Positions 45,000 through 57,250 of a stretch of DNA of 64,000 nucleotides are shown piece by piece. The stretch lies in the NCBI GenBank assembly GCA_031769625.1, contig JAUIMM010000213.1:5537501-5601500 (forward strand), given 5' to 3'. Under the pieces are notes generated by a model. That model was not told the DNA's origin, did not search any database, and saw only the letters and a list, made by a program, of their open reading frames with translations. Numbering within the stretch: the first letter of the stretch is position 1; each line of letters begins with the position of its first letter. The stretch is from Taudactylus pleione (Eukaryota > Chordata > Amphibia > Anura > Myobatrachidae). The position numbers and the translations under genes were made by a program.

Positions 45000-45760
45000 A
45001 AGTGACTAAGATTAAAACTAAACTTAAAATTCTTGTCAAAAATAACATTGCTAAAAAAAATATTCTTTGCTACATCCTGAAACTGAATTCACCATCTCTC
45101 TGCCCTCAAAAATGGAACTTGCTTTTTTTTTTTCATTTGAACCTTACTACTAGCCCCAACTCTATTTTCATGAGATCCTTGTCACATTTCTAACCACTAT
45201 CAAATGTCACAATGTTTAACAATCTGCCTTTCTTACTATCCCCGTCTATAGTGTTATCATTCACAATGGATTACCAGCTGCTAGTTCTAATTCTAAATTC
45301 TGGTCCAACATTTCTCCTATACACTACATTGTGACTGCACACTACAGAAAGTCCAGTAATTTAAAACTTAATCACCTGTGTCCCATCAATTTCAAAATCC
45401 TTTAAATGTGAGATCTATTACCTTTTTCTTTCATACCTGTTACTTACTTTGAATAACAGAAACATGGCTGCCTTTTCTGCAGCCCTTCCATGGTGTACGC
45501 TCTTCACCCAGTCCTCCAGTTTTCAAACAGACTAGAAGGTAGCATGGGCATCTCCCCCATCCCGCCCAGTATGCTGCAAAGTCCTTCCACCTCTTTCCAT
45601 CTATGGAATTACATATTTGGATTTTCAAGCATTTGTTGTGATCGATTATAACCCAGACAATGCTTTGAATGTTTTGTCAGCCAGGCCATTTCTTAAGCTC
45701 ACATCCCTGCTGTCATCATAATTTGTAACATCCTTATTGAAGAAAAGAGCAGGTGCTCAC
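45000..45760 (+). pseudogene. Probable L2-like LINE endonuclease fragment
   Basis: Decayed + strand sequence containing NNRNMAAF where the L2 endonuclease motif ITETWL would lie (near 45,455), preceded and followed by Pro/Ser-rich text typical of frog L2 copies. Many stops. It is weaker than the RT match at 560-1336. Confidence 0.35.
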
Positions 45761-46430
45761 AAGGTGGGATCTGCAACCCACCAAAGGAAAATTTGGAAAA
45801 AGGCAATGGAGCCCTAATAAAAAGTGTCTTAAATATAAATTGATTACTTTTATATATTTATTTAAAAGGTTCATAAGGTGATAAACTATATTTAGGACAT
45901 CCAAAGTAGATTCTGGGACAAATTGTCCCTCCAAGGATAACTGTCCAAAATTGATGATAATGTCTCACCTTCAATATAGCAGCGCAGGGGACTATCGGTA
46001 TAATATTCTTTTTTGGTTAGAATACCGTTCTCGGAATAAATGTTGCTGTGGAGGTACACAAATTGATGCTGCGAAGGTTTCCAGAATTGAGCGGTGATGT
46101 GCAGGTCAAATGCCGCTATTGGAGCTCCTGCGGGTCTGCAGCTGTATACTGGTAATGAGCTCCTGCCGAGTCCTGGTAGATCCGTTTAGTATGTCCAGCG
46201 ACTGGCCATTGTAATGGGGCGCAGTGGCGTAACTATGGAGGGTGCAGGGGGTGCGGTTGCTATGGGGCCCGGCGGCTTAAGGGGCCCGCCGGCCCAGCGA
46301 TCGCACCCCCTGCACCCTCCATATGCCGGGCGCCCGCTGAGACTGTGTTACCAGCGGACGCCCGGCCCCTACTCAAACCCCCGGCTGCAGCCGGAGGACG
46401 GAGCTCACTCCGTCTTCCGGGTCCCGCAGT

Positions 46431-46470
46431 GCACTATGGGAGTGACGTCATGACGTCACTCCCATAGTGC
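46431..46470. repeat. Perfect 40-bp palindrome with tandem CRE sites
   Basis: GCACTATGGGAGTGACGTCA is followed immediately by its exact reverse complement. The centre reads TGACGTCATGACGTCA, that is two adjacent copies of the CRE consensus TGACGTCA. Confidence 0.9.
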
Positions 46471-46570
46471 CGAGGAGCGGGCGCCGGGGCGGACGGCGGC
46501 TTCACAGGAGCGGGGATAAAGGTAAGTGGTTTTTTTTGTGTGTGTGCGCGCGCGTGGGGGGAGGGGAGGC

Positions 46571-47105
46571 AGCTACTGGGATCTCACTACTGGGGGCTCA
46601 CTACTGGGGGCAGCTATTGGGATCTCACTACTGGGGGCAGCTACTGGGATCTCACTACTGGGGGCAGCTACAGGGGGCTCACTACTGGGGGCAGCTACAG
46701 GGGGTCACTACTGGGGGCAGCTACAGGGGGCTCACTACTGGGGGCAGCTATTGGGATCTCACTACTGGGGGCAGCTACTGGGATCTCACTACTGGGGGCA
46801 GCTACAGGGGACTCACTATTGGGGGCAGCTACAGGGGGCTCACTACTGGGGGCAGCTACAGGGGGCTCATGACGGGGCAGCTACAGGGGGCTCACTACTG
46901 GGAGCAGCTACAAGGGGCTCACTACTGGGGGCAATTACAAGGGGCTCACTACTGGGGGCTCACTACTGGGAGCAGCTACAAGGGGCTCACTACTGGGGGC
47001 AATTACAAGGGGTTCACTACTGGGGGCAATTACAAGTGGTTCACTACTGGGAGCACTACAGGGGGCTCATAACTGGGGGCAACTACAGGGGGCTCACTAC
47101 TGGGG
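46571..47105 (+). repeat. 27-bp minisatellite
   Basis: About 20 units of CTCACTACTGGGGGCAGCTA then C(A/T)GGG(G/A)(G/T), with sub-variants. As 27 is divisible by 3, all three + frames stay open for up to about 200 codons (Gly, Ser, Thr, Leu, Tyr). These are not genes. Confidence 0.9.
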
Positions 47106-47332
47106 GCACTGCGTAACTGGTACCATTTCAGTGGGCATTGCATAAGGGGCACCATTACAGTGGGCATTTAATGTTTTAGGGGAACTACTGTGGTTATTGT
47201 GTAAGACCTAAGTTAGGGGGGCCCCTTAAAAATGTTGCTATGGGGCCCAATAAGTTCTAGTTACGCCCCTGATGGGGCGGTTGTAATTCGGAAGGCACTG
47301 TAGATGGAACAAACACCTTAATGCGTTTCTAA

Positions 47333-47627
47333 AGGTGCGTATCCACTAGCAGATAGTGGAATGACAGTACGATTACAACATAATTGTACAGTCATTCCTC
47401 ATCCCCTGTAGTGCCTACACTGAACGATATGTCGTTCAGTGCAGGCACCCTCCCTCATCCCCAATCTGTTTTTATCGGCAGATTGACCAGCACATTCAGG
47501 CATAGAATTTTGTTGTTGAAAACTACCAGCGGGAGCACACATCGCTGGTTGTTTAATGAATGATTGAACGATAACTATGTTGTTGTTGTTCAATCGCTCA
47601 TTTTATTCGGCAAGTGGATACATGGCA
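47333..47627. mobile_element. Harbinger-like MITE (AGGTGNGTATCCACT family), copy 2
   Basis: Left AGGTGCGTATCCACTAGCAG and right complement TGCCATGTATCCACTTGCCG. TAA is duplicated (47330-47332, 47628-47630). Its interior matches 37,738-38,062. Confidence 0.75.
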
Positions 47628-47639
47628 TAATAGTTCTTA

Positions 47640-48405
47640 ACTCCTTATCAGGAGAATGTAGGTCCTACAATTCCCTCACACAACTTATTGGACCCTCTTC
47701 AGTTAGGCTTTTAATCACTGCTACATCAAAGAGGCTACTCCTTAAAATCTCTGAACTCTGCTGCATTTTATAACATTGACCACTTCTCATAGAAACTTTG
47801 AATAACTTTGGTATACAGGAAATGTGTTCTCATGCTACCAATCAAACCTCTCCCTCTGTCTGTCACTCCACTTTATTTATGGAATACCCCAAGCCACTTG
47901 TCTTTTCTGCCATTCATCATGGATGTCCTTTTGCCACCTCCAAATTAAATATTTAAAAATCTGAGCTATTAATCTTTCCAGCTAATATTGTAGGTTCTAC
48001 ATGCCTGATTCTGTTCACCTACTCCACAATAAACAAGATCAAGCCCACTGCCTCGGTGTCATCCTTGTCTTAGAACAGGGCCCGAGATGCCCCCATACTC
48101 TGATCGAGGGAGCTGGTTCCACTCAGACTTTCTACCAGCCTCCCCAGTTTTAAACATGCTCCTAAAATGTACCTTTTTGTTAAGATGTACCACTCCTCCT
48201 CTTTTATATTAATACTTCTCTAAGCCCCCCACCGTTTCTTTCCCAGTTCAGCCTCCAACTGTTCTTCCCTTCCCCTTAGTATGTAAGCTCTTACAAGCTC
48301 ACCCTCCTCCCTCTTGTTCTTTTGCACATTCCATGTCACCAGTGCTCTACTCCCTTGTCTCCTCCTCCTTCCCTTCAGCTTCTCTGCTTGGCAATATGTC
48401 GTGAA
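47640..48405 (+). pseudogene. L2-like LINE 3' region
   Basis: Decayed + strand sequence with the usual L2 tail features: a Ser/Pro-rich C-terminal coding relic, then TATGTAAGCTCTTACAAGCT at about 48,281, followed by CCTCTTGTTCTTTTGCAC-type pyrimidine text. The tail motif 'GTAAGCTCTTACNAGC' is widespread at L2-group 3' ends. No intact frame. Confidence 0.55.
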
Positions 48406-48409
48406 TACA

Positions 48410-48909
48410 GGGCCTGATTCATATTTGTACTCTAATAGCATTGCTGCCTCATCTTTGGATGCAGCAGTGATGCTAAAATATACTAATGTTGCAGGAGGCG
48501 TCTGATGAAGAAATACGTCTGACGACATCGCAGATCTGAGTGCTGCGTCCGAAGATGCAGCATTGGATCGCCATCACGAGATGGTCGCTTTCATTGCCCA
48601 TCTGAGTAAGTCTAAGCTTACTCAGAATGGCCAACGGAACTTTGCCAGGGCCAGGAAATCTGCCTCTGAAGATACAGACACTGGCCTTGGCATTCCCACA
48701 AAACAGGGGTGACTTGCCTCCATTTTGGGGAACTGTCCCAGTCACTACCTATTCCCTGGTCTCAAATTGTCAGCCTGTCAATAAGGGTGAATGCATTGGT
48801 TGCAGTGGCATTACAGCACATGCACACTGTGGCCCTGGTGCATGTGCAGTCCCCAAATCATCGGTCAATTGCAACCGATGGGTAACTGCATACAACTCTG
48901 AATTAGGCC
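48410..48909. mobile_element. GGGCCTGATTCA-family element
   Basis: Left GGGCCTGATTCATATTTG and right complement AGGCCTAATTCAGAGTTG. Stems inside include CTGAGTAAG/CTTACTCAG (about 48,602-48,625), GCACATGCAC/GTGCATGTGC (about 48,818-48,849) and CATCGGT/ACCGATG (about 48,859-48,880). It is a moderately decayed hairpin ladder. Confidence 0.65.
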
Positions 48910-49139
48910 TAGGATTCCACCTGGTGCTCCTGCTGTCTTCAGTGAGTTCCCCAACCCATGCACATCTGTCTTCAGTCTGGTGTCATGTTAATGCTTGGTT
49001 CTTGCAATGGGGCATATGTATTGTATTTAAGATCTAATGCCCTGTGTGGCACAGTGTCATTTTGTGCCACATTTATAAATAAACCACTAATGTTCTTTGT
49101 GCCTCACATCCAATCTGTATCCTGTTACCAACATCTTAA

Positions 49140-49311
49140 GCTGGGTACACACCTCAGCAATGTGGCGATGTGATGTAACATTATATAAAATCACCATACA
49201 ACAATGCCCTATATATATTGTTACATGCTTAATGTAACTACACAGAGTCCCCTGTTGCGTTGTCCCATCTGATGTGCAGCACCCCAGATGGATTTGGGGG
49301 TGTACCCAGAT
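49140..49311. mobile_element. Harbinger-like MITE
   Basis: Left GCTGGGTACACACCTC and right complement ATCTGGGTACACCCCC, flanked by TTAA and TAA. Related to the copy at 53,052-53,265 (GATGTGCAGCA / TGATCAGCAT blocks). Confidence 0.65.
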
Positions 49312-50494
49312 TAAGAAACATCTAGAAAATGTATCATACACAAAACACTATACAGCCTTTTATATTTGCACTTAAATTCCTTTACATTGACTATTTGTTA
49401 CCTTTTTATTTGGTCTTATGTCTGAGCAGGCTTTCATTCCTCCAATCAATTTTATAGCAGCACCTTGGCTAATTTTACTTACTGTATATTCTTCTACAGT
49501 TGCTCTGTCTCTATATTGCTTATTTGCATTTCCATAAATAAATGCAGAAATAGGCTTGTATTAGAAATACTATCAAAACTGCACTAATATAAACACCTTC
49601 ACTTTTCTCAAAACATCTCCCAAACGGATTCCTCCATTCTACTCATTATCTCTCACTCTCGTACTTTCAGTCCTGTTAACAAGACTTTTTTTGTGCTGCA
49701 CCCATCTGTAAAATTCCCTCAGAATCAGGCCCATTGTCTCTTCCGTTATCTAGTAGTTTGTGGGGCCTGTACCACTTACATCTGAGTAGGATTCCATGTG
49801 TTTTCATTTTCTCTTGTATTGAGATAGGCATGGTTTTTACATTCATCAAACGTTCACTTATATAACGTGCTGTTATTATGATCACCTCTATTCATGCAAA
49901 TAAATGGTTGTCATCTACAGGCCGAATTTATTACAGACATGAAGGCTAGTAGAAAATTTAGTTGTTTTTTTTTTTTTTTTAAATGCAAACGGATTTATGA
50001 CTTTAACTTATATTACAAACCACAGAGACTGAATTTTCTTGAAATATATTTTTATTGCATTTCTGCTGATTTTACAAAAATATGAGAAAATAAATTAAAG
50101 AAATAAATATCCCCTATCCCAGGTGTCTATTTAACATAATGTAAGCTGAGTATGTGATCAGAATCTCCACTACAGGAGATGTAGAACAGATGACACGCAA
50201 AGCTCTGCAGGTCTCTAGTAGAGAATAGGTCAGTTATCTGATCCATTAGAACTAGTACTGAATATAGTAATAGAATGACACATTTAGATTGCACCTCCTG
50301 CAGTCAAAATAACTGATTCATGTAATGATTTGCAACCGTCTATATAGACTTTGTATATTAAAATTTCTGACCAAAACAAAGTGGTATCTACCCTAAAGTC
50401 TATGCTTCCTCTACATTGTTGCTTCTCTTGGTACAAGCATTTCTCAGCTGCAGTGCCACCTTGGGACAATAGAAGACTGCTGAACGGGATGTAG
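49312..50494. other. Unannotated stretch
   Basis: AT-rich; no gene or clear element. A T run of 17 lies near 49,964. Confidence 0.4.
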
Positions 50495-50785
50495 TTAGCA
50501 GACCCCGACACAGGACTTAAGATAGGCATTGAAATACCAAAACCCATCTTAATCCCGATGGAGGTTTATTAATTTTTTTGGGGGGGGTTTAGGGTTAGGT
50601 TTAGGCATGAAGGAGAGAGACCTTTAGGTTTAGGTACTAACAGGGAGGGTTAGGCTACAAGAAGGCAGGGTTAGAGGGAGAAGGGGGGAGGGTAAGTATA
50701 CTTACCCGACCCCTGTTGGGATACCATCGGGATGCCACTGATGGCATTTTGCCAGGAGGCATCCCGACAGCCGGCATTACATACC
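50495..50785 (-). mobile_element. CCTAACCC-motif element, copy 3
   Basis: Inverted relative to the copies at 4,237 and 9,763: GGGTTTAGGGTTAGGTTTAG and GGTTAGGCTACAAG arrays, ending near CATCCCGACAGCCGGCATT. Contains GTAAGTATACTTAC, a perfect 14-bp palindrome shared in part with copy 2. Limits are approximate. Confidence 0.55.
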
Positions 50786-53051
50786 GATTCCCTACTGAAC
50801 AAGTGCTAGCTTGGAAAGGATTTTTTTTAAACTGTTTATTAAGAGAAAAAAAACTTTAATGATATACAATTGCACACAGTGTTGAGGCATAGGCTGCCCA
50901 CAACTAGTCTCTGGTCCCCAGGTCTTTCTTCACCCCTGTCATTATACTACTATGACCAATTTGTTTAATATGATTTAGTTTGTGTATTTGTAGTCCTAGT
51001 ACACATGGCTCATCCCATGATAAGAATGGACAGCACTGTCTAGATAAAACACTGATACCAAAAGTAATTTCTACAAAAACAAAGCTGCTCAATTTGGGAC
51101 TAAGAAGGCAAAATAATGGAGACTCCAGGAGCCAGTCAGGACGATCTAGAAGACAGTAAGATTCGGTTCCATTACGGTCAGTATGAGAGAGTCCCTTAAT
51201 ATAGTTAGGCACCAGCAGTACTGTTTTAGGCACACTGGCTCCTGGAGTGTGTACAGCCCTGTGATAATGACATGAAAACATGCTTTGTTTAGTGCTTCCT
51301 GGAACCAAGGTGTACCAATGACCGTGGCCTGTTTTTGATTATATTAGTGACTGTAATAATCTGCCAGTACTTTCTATATGCCCGGTGTGCCTTATTAAAA
51401 GTTGTATAAAATGTGTTTGGGAACATGGATAGATCTTCTTGCTATAGGCTTGTCCCTTGAATGCCAAATGCATACTCAGATGTGTCTAACATTTTGTAAG
51501 AAAAAGGAAGAGGATCAACCACCTGCTTCAAGAGGCAGAACTCTTTGTTTTAAGTCACAAGAAATAAAAACTAGTGATATTTAATCTTCCTTCACCGACT
51601 GTAAATATATTTTGTTGTACAATATTATAAAGTAGCTCTGACCATTCTGGTGTGTGGAACAAGTCAAAGATTATGGGGTCTATTTACTTAGGTGAGAGAG
51701 GCCTTTTTTCCTGCATTTTCACCGTAGAAAGGGTTTCTCTCAACTTTCCTTAATAGGTTATTATTCAGAGAATTGCTCACCTAATTAGTGCTGCTTACTT
51801 CTGTCCCCATACAGACGTAATTCATCAACAGCTGATGCGATGGCCTTACCCTATGCCTAGCAATATGGACATGTGAAGCCAGAAAGACACTACATCATCC
51901 CTGTTGGGTCAAACCACTGTGCGCATGCCCATTTCCCAGTTACTCTGCGCAGATATCGCTAGGCTGCCGGCGAAGAAGAGAAAATCTTCTAGAGTGTGTG
52001 GTTGTTCCTGGAGCTATGGATTGGCAAATTCTGGGGCAAACAAATTCTGTATTGCCTGTAATAACCTTAATTATTACAGGACAATAATTGTTTTTGAGCA
52101 GATCTTGTGTGTGGTGTTTTTGTTTTTTTAAATTGGAAGTGCAGACATCCACTTTTGCAGCCTTGGATTTACCATCTACAAAATGACTGAAAATAAACTA
52201 TTATGAAATGTACATTTGATACTGACAGAAGCAATATTAGGGGTTGGATAATCTGAAAAGCAAAACATTATGAATGTATTTTGGAAAATGGATTACAAGG
52301 TTACATGTCACCAGTAAAGCCCATTCTATCTTATCTGTTTTAGTTTGTAGGCTATACCAGTGAATGAAAGTACGTGTGTTTTGTATAAGGATACAGATTG
52401 GGAGAGCTCAATTAAATAGTATGTGTGTGTGATAGAGCGAAGGTAGACTCCTTCTGGTACTAGACCCCCATTTACCAGAGTGGTATGTCCCAGGACCCGG
52501 AAAACCACTGATCTGCACTGAGGAGCCACTGCCTTTCATTCAATATACTGTACATCAACACAGGTTCATTAGTACCCAAGATTACCCAGGACACCGTTCT
52601 GCCATGGTCTACATTGGGCATGGTTTATTAAGCAGACCCTTTTAGACTTAAAGGACCACATGCGTATCATATATGTAGCACCAGAACATGGCAGAAGCAC
52701 TTCACAAAGCTGTTTCCAAGATTTTAGAAACCATTTAAAAAAAAAATAAAAAAAAAATACAAAAATAAAATGTTTTAAGCACTGTTAACAAAAGTTTTTG
52801 TTTATCTTGCATAGCTTTGATTTTCCAGTTTCTAGATTTTCTAGTTTAGCAGATTATTTTTATTTTTTTCATTTCTAATGACGTGCTGGAGGCATTCATT
52901 TTAACGTAATAACATACTAAGTATCTAAAGGGTAAATAGACAATGAAGTGACAATATTGCTATTAAAAGATTAATTTTAACCATACTGAAAACTAGTGTC
53001 CCATCATCAATACATACAGTTCATGGCTGTTACTGAATAAATTAAGACTAA
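50786..53051. other. Mostly unannotated stretch with one partial MITE
   Basis: GGGGTCTATTTACTTAGGTG at about 51,676 with a diverged mate near 51,790 is a decayed palindromic MITE of the GGGGTYTATTTAC type. The remainder shows no gene. Confidence 0.4.
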
Positions 53052-53265
53052 AGCTGGGTACACACTATACGATGTGTGTACCCAGCAATGATGGAACGAT
53101 ATATATTGCGAGCGCCGTACACACTGCACGATCCGGTGTACGACTGAGCTATATATTGTTCCATGCTGCATTTAGCAGCATAGTGTCATTCATTGCATCG
53201 TCCCATCTGCTGATCAGCATCGGACCAATATATTGTAAGATGGATCGCATAGTGTGTAACCAGCT
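53052..53265. mobile_element. Harbinger-like MITE
   Basis: Left AGCTGGGTACACACTATACG and right complement AGCTGGTTACACACTATGCG. TAA is duplicated (53049-53051, 53266-53268). Confidence 0.8.
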
Positions 53266-54266
53266 TAAGCAAAGTCTATAAACATCCAAACAGGCCATAT
53301 CTGGTGGTAAAAGTTGACACAAATTTCTAAATACTGAAGGCCACAACTGAATTGGATAGTGTCAGGTTTAATCAGCCTGGCAAGAGGATACTTCATTCAT
53401 TAAAACAATCCACTACAAAAGTACTGCATAACTGCTGACTGCAAGGGTCAGATTTAGGCCAACTCAGTAGATCCCTACTTAAGTAGAGGGTTACCAGGCA
53501 AAGTAACTTATTAACGTGGGTGTCTAATCAGGGCTATCCCAATGTCACCAGCTCTTTAAGAATTAATTCCCTCATGTCTCAGGACAGCATTTTGTCACCA
53601 TGTATTATACATACAGCAACAATACAATTTTACTTCTATGTACATATATAAGCATTGAATTTATAATTGAATCCAATTACTGGGTCTTAAAGTTTAATCA
53701 ATGTTTGTAATTGTATTATAGCTTCAATAAAATAAATAAATTGCAAAATCCATGGCAGTAGCAATTTGATTGACATAGTATTCAACCTTGTCATGTGCTT
53801 CGCTACAAGCAGTTGTCCATATTTATCCCTCAACATTCAGTTTAAGAAACTTCTTTGCTTAATCTTTCCATAGAGTCACTGATAGGGAATTCAAGGCAAA
53901 AGCTTTAGTGCATGAACAAAATCTGAATCGTTTTTACATAAATCAACATGAATGTTATATTTAGGGGCCTTTAAAAATATCAGTTTGATTGACAAACATT
54001 TTTCCATCCCTGATGTGTAAAGAGCTATTATCCCTTCACAACATTCCATATTTGGAACAGCATTACAAATATCACCCAACCCCAGTGAGATGATGATCTT
54101 GTCCAAACTTGTAGCGCCTTATTCTGATTTATTAGAATTTATGCACACAGGCTTTTGGCTGTGTGCTCAGGAATGCAAAGTAAATGGAACTTTAAAAGCT
54201 GATTATTATTCCGTATGAAGACTCCAAGACTTGAGACAAGACAGGTTGATACTCAAACTAGGCTTA

Positions 54267-54512
54267 TCAAGCATTCACCCTGTGTCGCCCCCAAGTGGTC
54301 ATGTGAATGCCCTTATGATCGTCATAAGGATCAATAATCTCAAAGTTCTGTTTCCACTGGATTCTGTTTGGTTCATAGGAATGCCTCTTGCGTAGAGGGG
54401 ATGCAGGTGGTGGATACTCCCTTAAAAAGAGTGAATGCCTTAGGAAAGCCAGGCCTGGATAACAGAACCTGCTTATAGACCCACAAATGATTTGTTCTGG
54501 CTCATGGAAAAA
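54267..54512 (-). CDS. Probable terminal coding exon of an unrecognised gene
   Basis: On the - strand, TTTTATGGTTTACAG is a fair splice acceptor. The next 246 bases form exactly 82 codons in phase 0, starting FFHEPEQIICGSISRFCYPG and ending IHMTTWGRHRVNA with TGA at 54,267-54,269. The middle contains RKRHSYEPNRIQWKQNFEII then DPYDD. About 130 bases further on is a possible AATAAA. The protein is basic and aromatic-rich with no membrane segment. It resembles no family I can name. Codon phase, acceptor and hexamer support a real last exon; no upstream exon is identified in the window. Confidence 0.5.
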   Translation of the reverse strand, partial: FFHEPEQIICGSISRFCYPGLAFLRHSLFLREYPPPASPLRKRHSYEPNRIQWKQNFEIIDPYDDHKGIHMTTWGRHRVNA

Positions 54513-54806
54513 CTGTAAACCATAAAAATAATAATTTAAAATAATAGCTTTGACTATATATAATATTGTATATGTTGTATTAATCGTGTTACAACTAATA
54601 GTGTTTTAGTAGTGCACCATAAGGGGAAGCATGAGTTAATCCAGTTATCAGAGTATATCACTGCACAACCAAATCTGGGCCTGGCTTATAGGAGATGAAC
54701 TGCGGCATCTAATGTTGCACATTAAACTTCCAACTACACTGCAGCTCTGCACGGACATTAGGAGATAATGGAGATTAATACACTGCTCTTCCTCCGCAGT
54801 TCAGTA

Positions 54807-54905
54807 AAGCTGGGCATCCACTATACAATTATCTGTCAAATCTCTGTCCAATCTGGCTGGTTGGAATGAAAACCTGGTAAGGTATGGGAGCAAATGACAG
54901 TCGAT
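54807..54905. mobile_element. Truncated Harbinger-like MITE
   Basis: TAA then AGCTGGGCATCCACTATACA, followed by TGGTTGGAATGAAAACCTGG and GGTATGGGAGCAAATGACAG. The last two blocks match the MITE at 19,148-19,466. The right half is missing. Confidence 0.6.
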
Positions 54906-55764
54906 CATATGGTTTTAAACACATCAAACTGAATGTAACAGTGTCACAGATATCAACAATGCTATACGTCATTTAATAATTTTAAGAGTTTCGTATTGAG
55001 CAAATGCACCTCTTTGACCTCGCTATAAACTCGTATGACTCACAGCCACCTTCCACATAAATAAGTACCTTTATGTATCGTTGTAAAAGTAAAAATGTCA
55101 CTTCAAAGTCTTGCATGCTATCACCTTGCACTAGCCCTTCATTAAATTAAATTCCAGTTTTTCTAGTAAAATACTGCTTGTTGAAGACTTAAGTCATTTA
55201 GTTTTGTTTACACTGGAAGAATTGTACAAATAAAATGCTAATGATAAGTGCAAAAAGCAACCCACAAACTATAGCCCTATTACTGGCACCTTTAGGGACA
55301 TGTTAAAATAATGTAGTTTTACATGGATATTGGGGGAGGTGTTGTGGTCTAAACCATGAACACCCCTAAATGTATGTGGGCATAATACAAGGAACTCAAT
55401 AATCGGCGCAGATTTTACCATCAAACGCTGCCTAGGAGAATAGGGTGCAAAAAGCCTCAAGCGGTTAAACAGATAGGTTTGTGTGTGTTTCTCTGGCGCT
55501 GGATATGTTCTTTAAAAATAGCAAGAGAAATTAGTTAGATCAGTGGTTCCCATACTGGGTGCTGTAGGTCACTTGCAGGAGTGCCATGGGTTGGTGTTTC
55601 AGGACCAAATCTAAATATTTATGGACAATGTGATTGGCAGCCATTAGCTCTGGTCTTGCCTATCATATAATATGTGGACAAACAGAATTGCAACTCGGTC
55701 CACCATCAGATGACATATAAGCACAATTTATTAACCTTTTGACCTAGGGGTGCCATGAAAAAAT

Positions 55765-55945
55765 ATGAGATATGGTAAGAACTTACCCTTGTTATCTCTA
55801 TTTCTACGAAGTCCATAGGGTTCCACAGGATACCTTGGGGTATAGGTGTGACGTCAGTCGCAGGGCACCAAAGAGTTAAGCTTTCAGCCTCCCAGGATGC
55901 ACTAGGTCCCCCTCCTATACCCCGCCCCCGGGCCAAGGCACCTCA
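55765..55945 (-). repeat. DIRS 3' terminal inverted repeat
   Basis: Begins ATGAGATATGGTAAGAACTT and shares CTTGGGGTATAGGTGTGACG onward with the complement of the other end. Confidence 0.9.
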
Positions 55946-56095
55946 GTTAGTTACCAAGCCATAGGCCGGAGGAGGAGAAGGAAGAGAGAGAACAAAGATC
56001 TGGACACATACAAGAATCACATTCTCACCAGAGGGAGACGGAAAACCGGTGACCAGAGCAAAGCCCATCTGCAGCACAGGTGCGACAGGGCGGGA

Positions 56096-56207
56096 GTCCT
56101 GTGGAACCCTATGGACTTCGTAGAAATAGAGATAACAAGGGTAAGTTCTTACCATATCTCATTTTCTACTTCAGGGTCCATAGGGTATCCACAGGATACC
56201 TTGGGGA
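56096..56207 (-). repeat. DIRS internal complementary region
   Basis: GTAAGTTCTTACCATATCTC (complement of the 3' tip) abuts TTTTCTACTTCAGGGTCCAT (complement of the 5' tip). It is thought to guide circular cDNA completion in DIRS replication. Confidence 0.9.
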
Positions 56208-56226
56208 TGTCCCAAAGCAGTATCCT

Positions 56227-57250
56227 TTAAGGGTGGGGACGCTCCTGTGCAGAAAGGAGAATCCGCCGCCCGAAGGAAGCATCCTGAGAGGCGAAGGTGT
56301 CAAACCTGTAATACCTCACGAAGGTATGGACAGAAGACCACGTAGCAGCCTTGCAGATCTGAACTGCCGAGGCACCACGTCGAGCTGCCCACGAAGGACC
56401 CACAGACATAGTGGAATGAGCCTTCAGAGAAGGAGGGACCGGTAGGCCTTCATGAAGATAAGCTTCAGAAATAGCCATACGGATCCAGGCTGCCAAAGTT
56501 TGCTTTGAAGCAGGCCAACCCTTTTTACAGAAGCCATAGAGGACAACAAAGCGTCCGACTTCCTAAACAAAGAAGTGCGGTCAACATAAGTCCTTAAGGC
56601 CCGCACAACATCCAAAGAGGCCTCACCCACGGAAAGACCCGGTGATTTAAAGGCCGGAACAACTATTTCCTCGTTAACATGAAACTGGGAAACAACTTTG
56701 GGAAGAAACTCGGGCCGAGTGCGGAGCACTGCCCTGTTCCCATGAAAAACCAAGAAAGGGGGTCTACAAGAAAGAGCCCCTAACTCAGAAACTCGTCTGG
56801 CTGAAGCAACGGCCAGAAGGAAAACAGTCTTAGCTGTTAGCCATTTAATATCCACTGAGCCCAGTGGTTCAAACGGCGGTCCTTGGAGAGCCCTCAGGAC
56901 CACAGCCAAATCCCAAGGCGCCACAGGTGGAACAAAGGGCGGCTGAATACGGAGAACACCTTGCATAAAGGTGCGCACATCCGGGATTGTAGCAATCCTA
57001 CGGTGAAACCAGACAGATAGGGCCGAAACCTGTACCTTCAAAGAAGCAAGGCGAAGCCCATGATCTAGTCCCACTTGCAGGAAGGCGAGAATCCGAGACA
57101 GACGAAACTCCCGCGGTGCATAACCTCTCGGTCGACACCACTGGAAGAACGTATGCCACACGCGATGGTATATCCTCGCGGAAGACGGTTTCCGAGCTCG
57201 TAACATGGTACGCACCACAGAGCTGGAAAACCCCCAGGACCTCAGCATGG
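56227..57250 (-). pseudogene. DIRS tyrosine recombinase (one frameshift)
   Basis: Tyrosine recombinases use an R-HxxR-Y set; in DIRS they integrate circular cDNA. The N-terminal part (SSARIYHRVWHTFFQW, LQVGLDHGLRLASLKVQVSA) and the first catalytic Arg (ASARRVSELGALSC) are in one frame down to about 56,560. There a single-base loss moves the end to another frame: AAWIRMAISEAYLHEGLPVP, then AHSTMS, then SSVHTFVRYYRFDT with the expected Tyr. The HxxR site reads HSTM, so its Arg is missing. The long open stretch upstream in the same frame (to 58,961) overlaps the RT-RNase H frame. Confidence 0.8.

Larger units (their letters stand above)
46222..47271. mobile_element. hAT-type element with palindrome and minisatellite
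   Basis: Left CAGTGGCGTAACTATGG and right complement CAGGGGCGTAACTAGAAC. The 8-bp duplication ATGGGGCG is perfect (46214-46221, 47272-47279). The interior holds a perfect 40-bp palindrome, a GT-rich stretch, then a 27-bp minisatellite. No transposase is present. Confidence 0.9.

Noticed and set aside
46467..47116. 200-codon Gly/Thr/Ser-rich open frames as proteins
   Set aside because: All three frames are open because the repeat unit is 27 bp; a low-complexity artefact.
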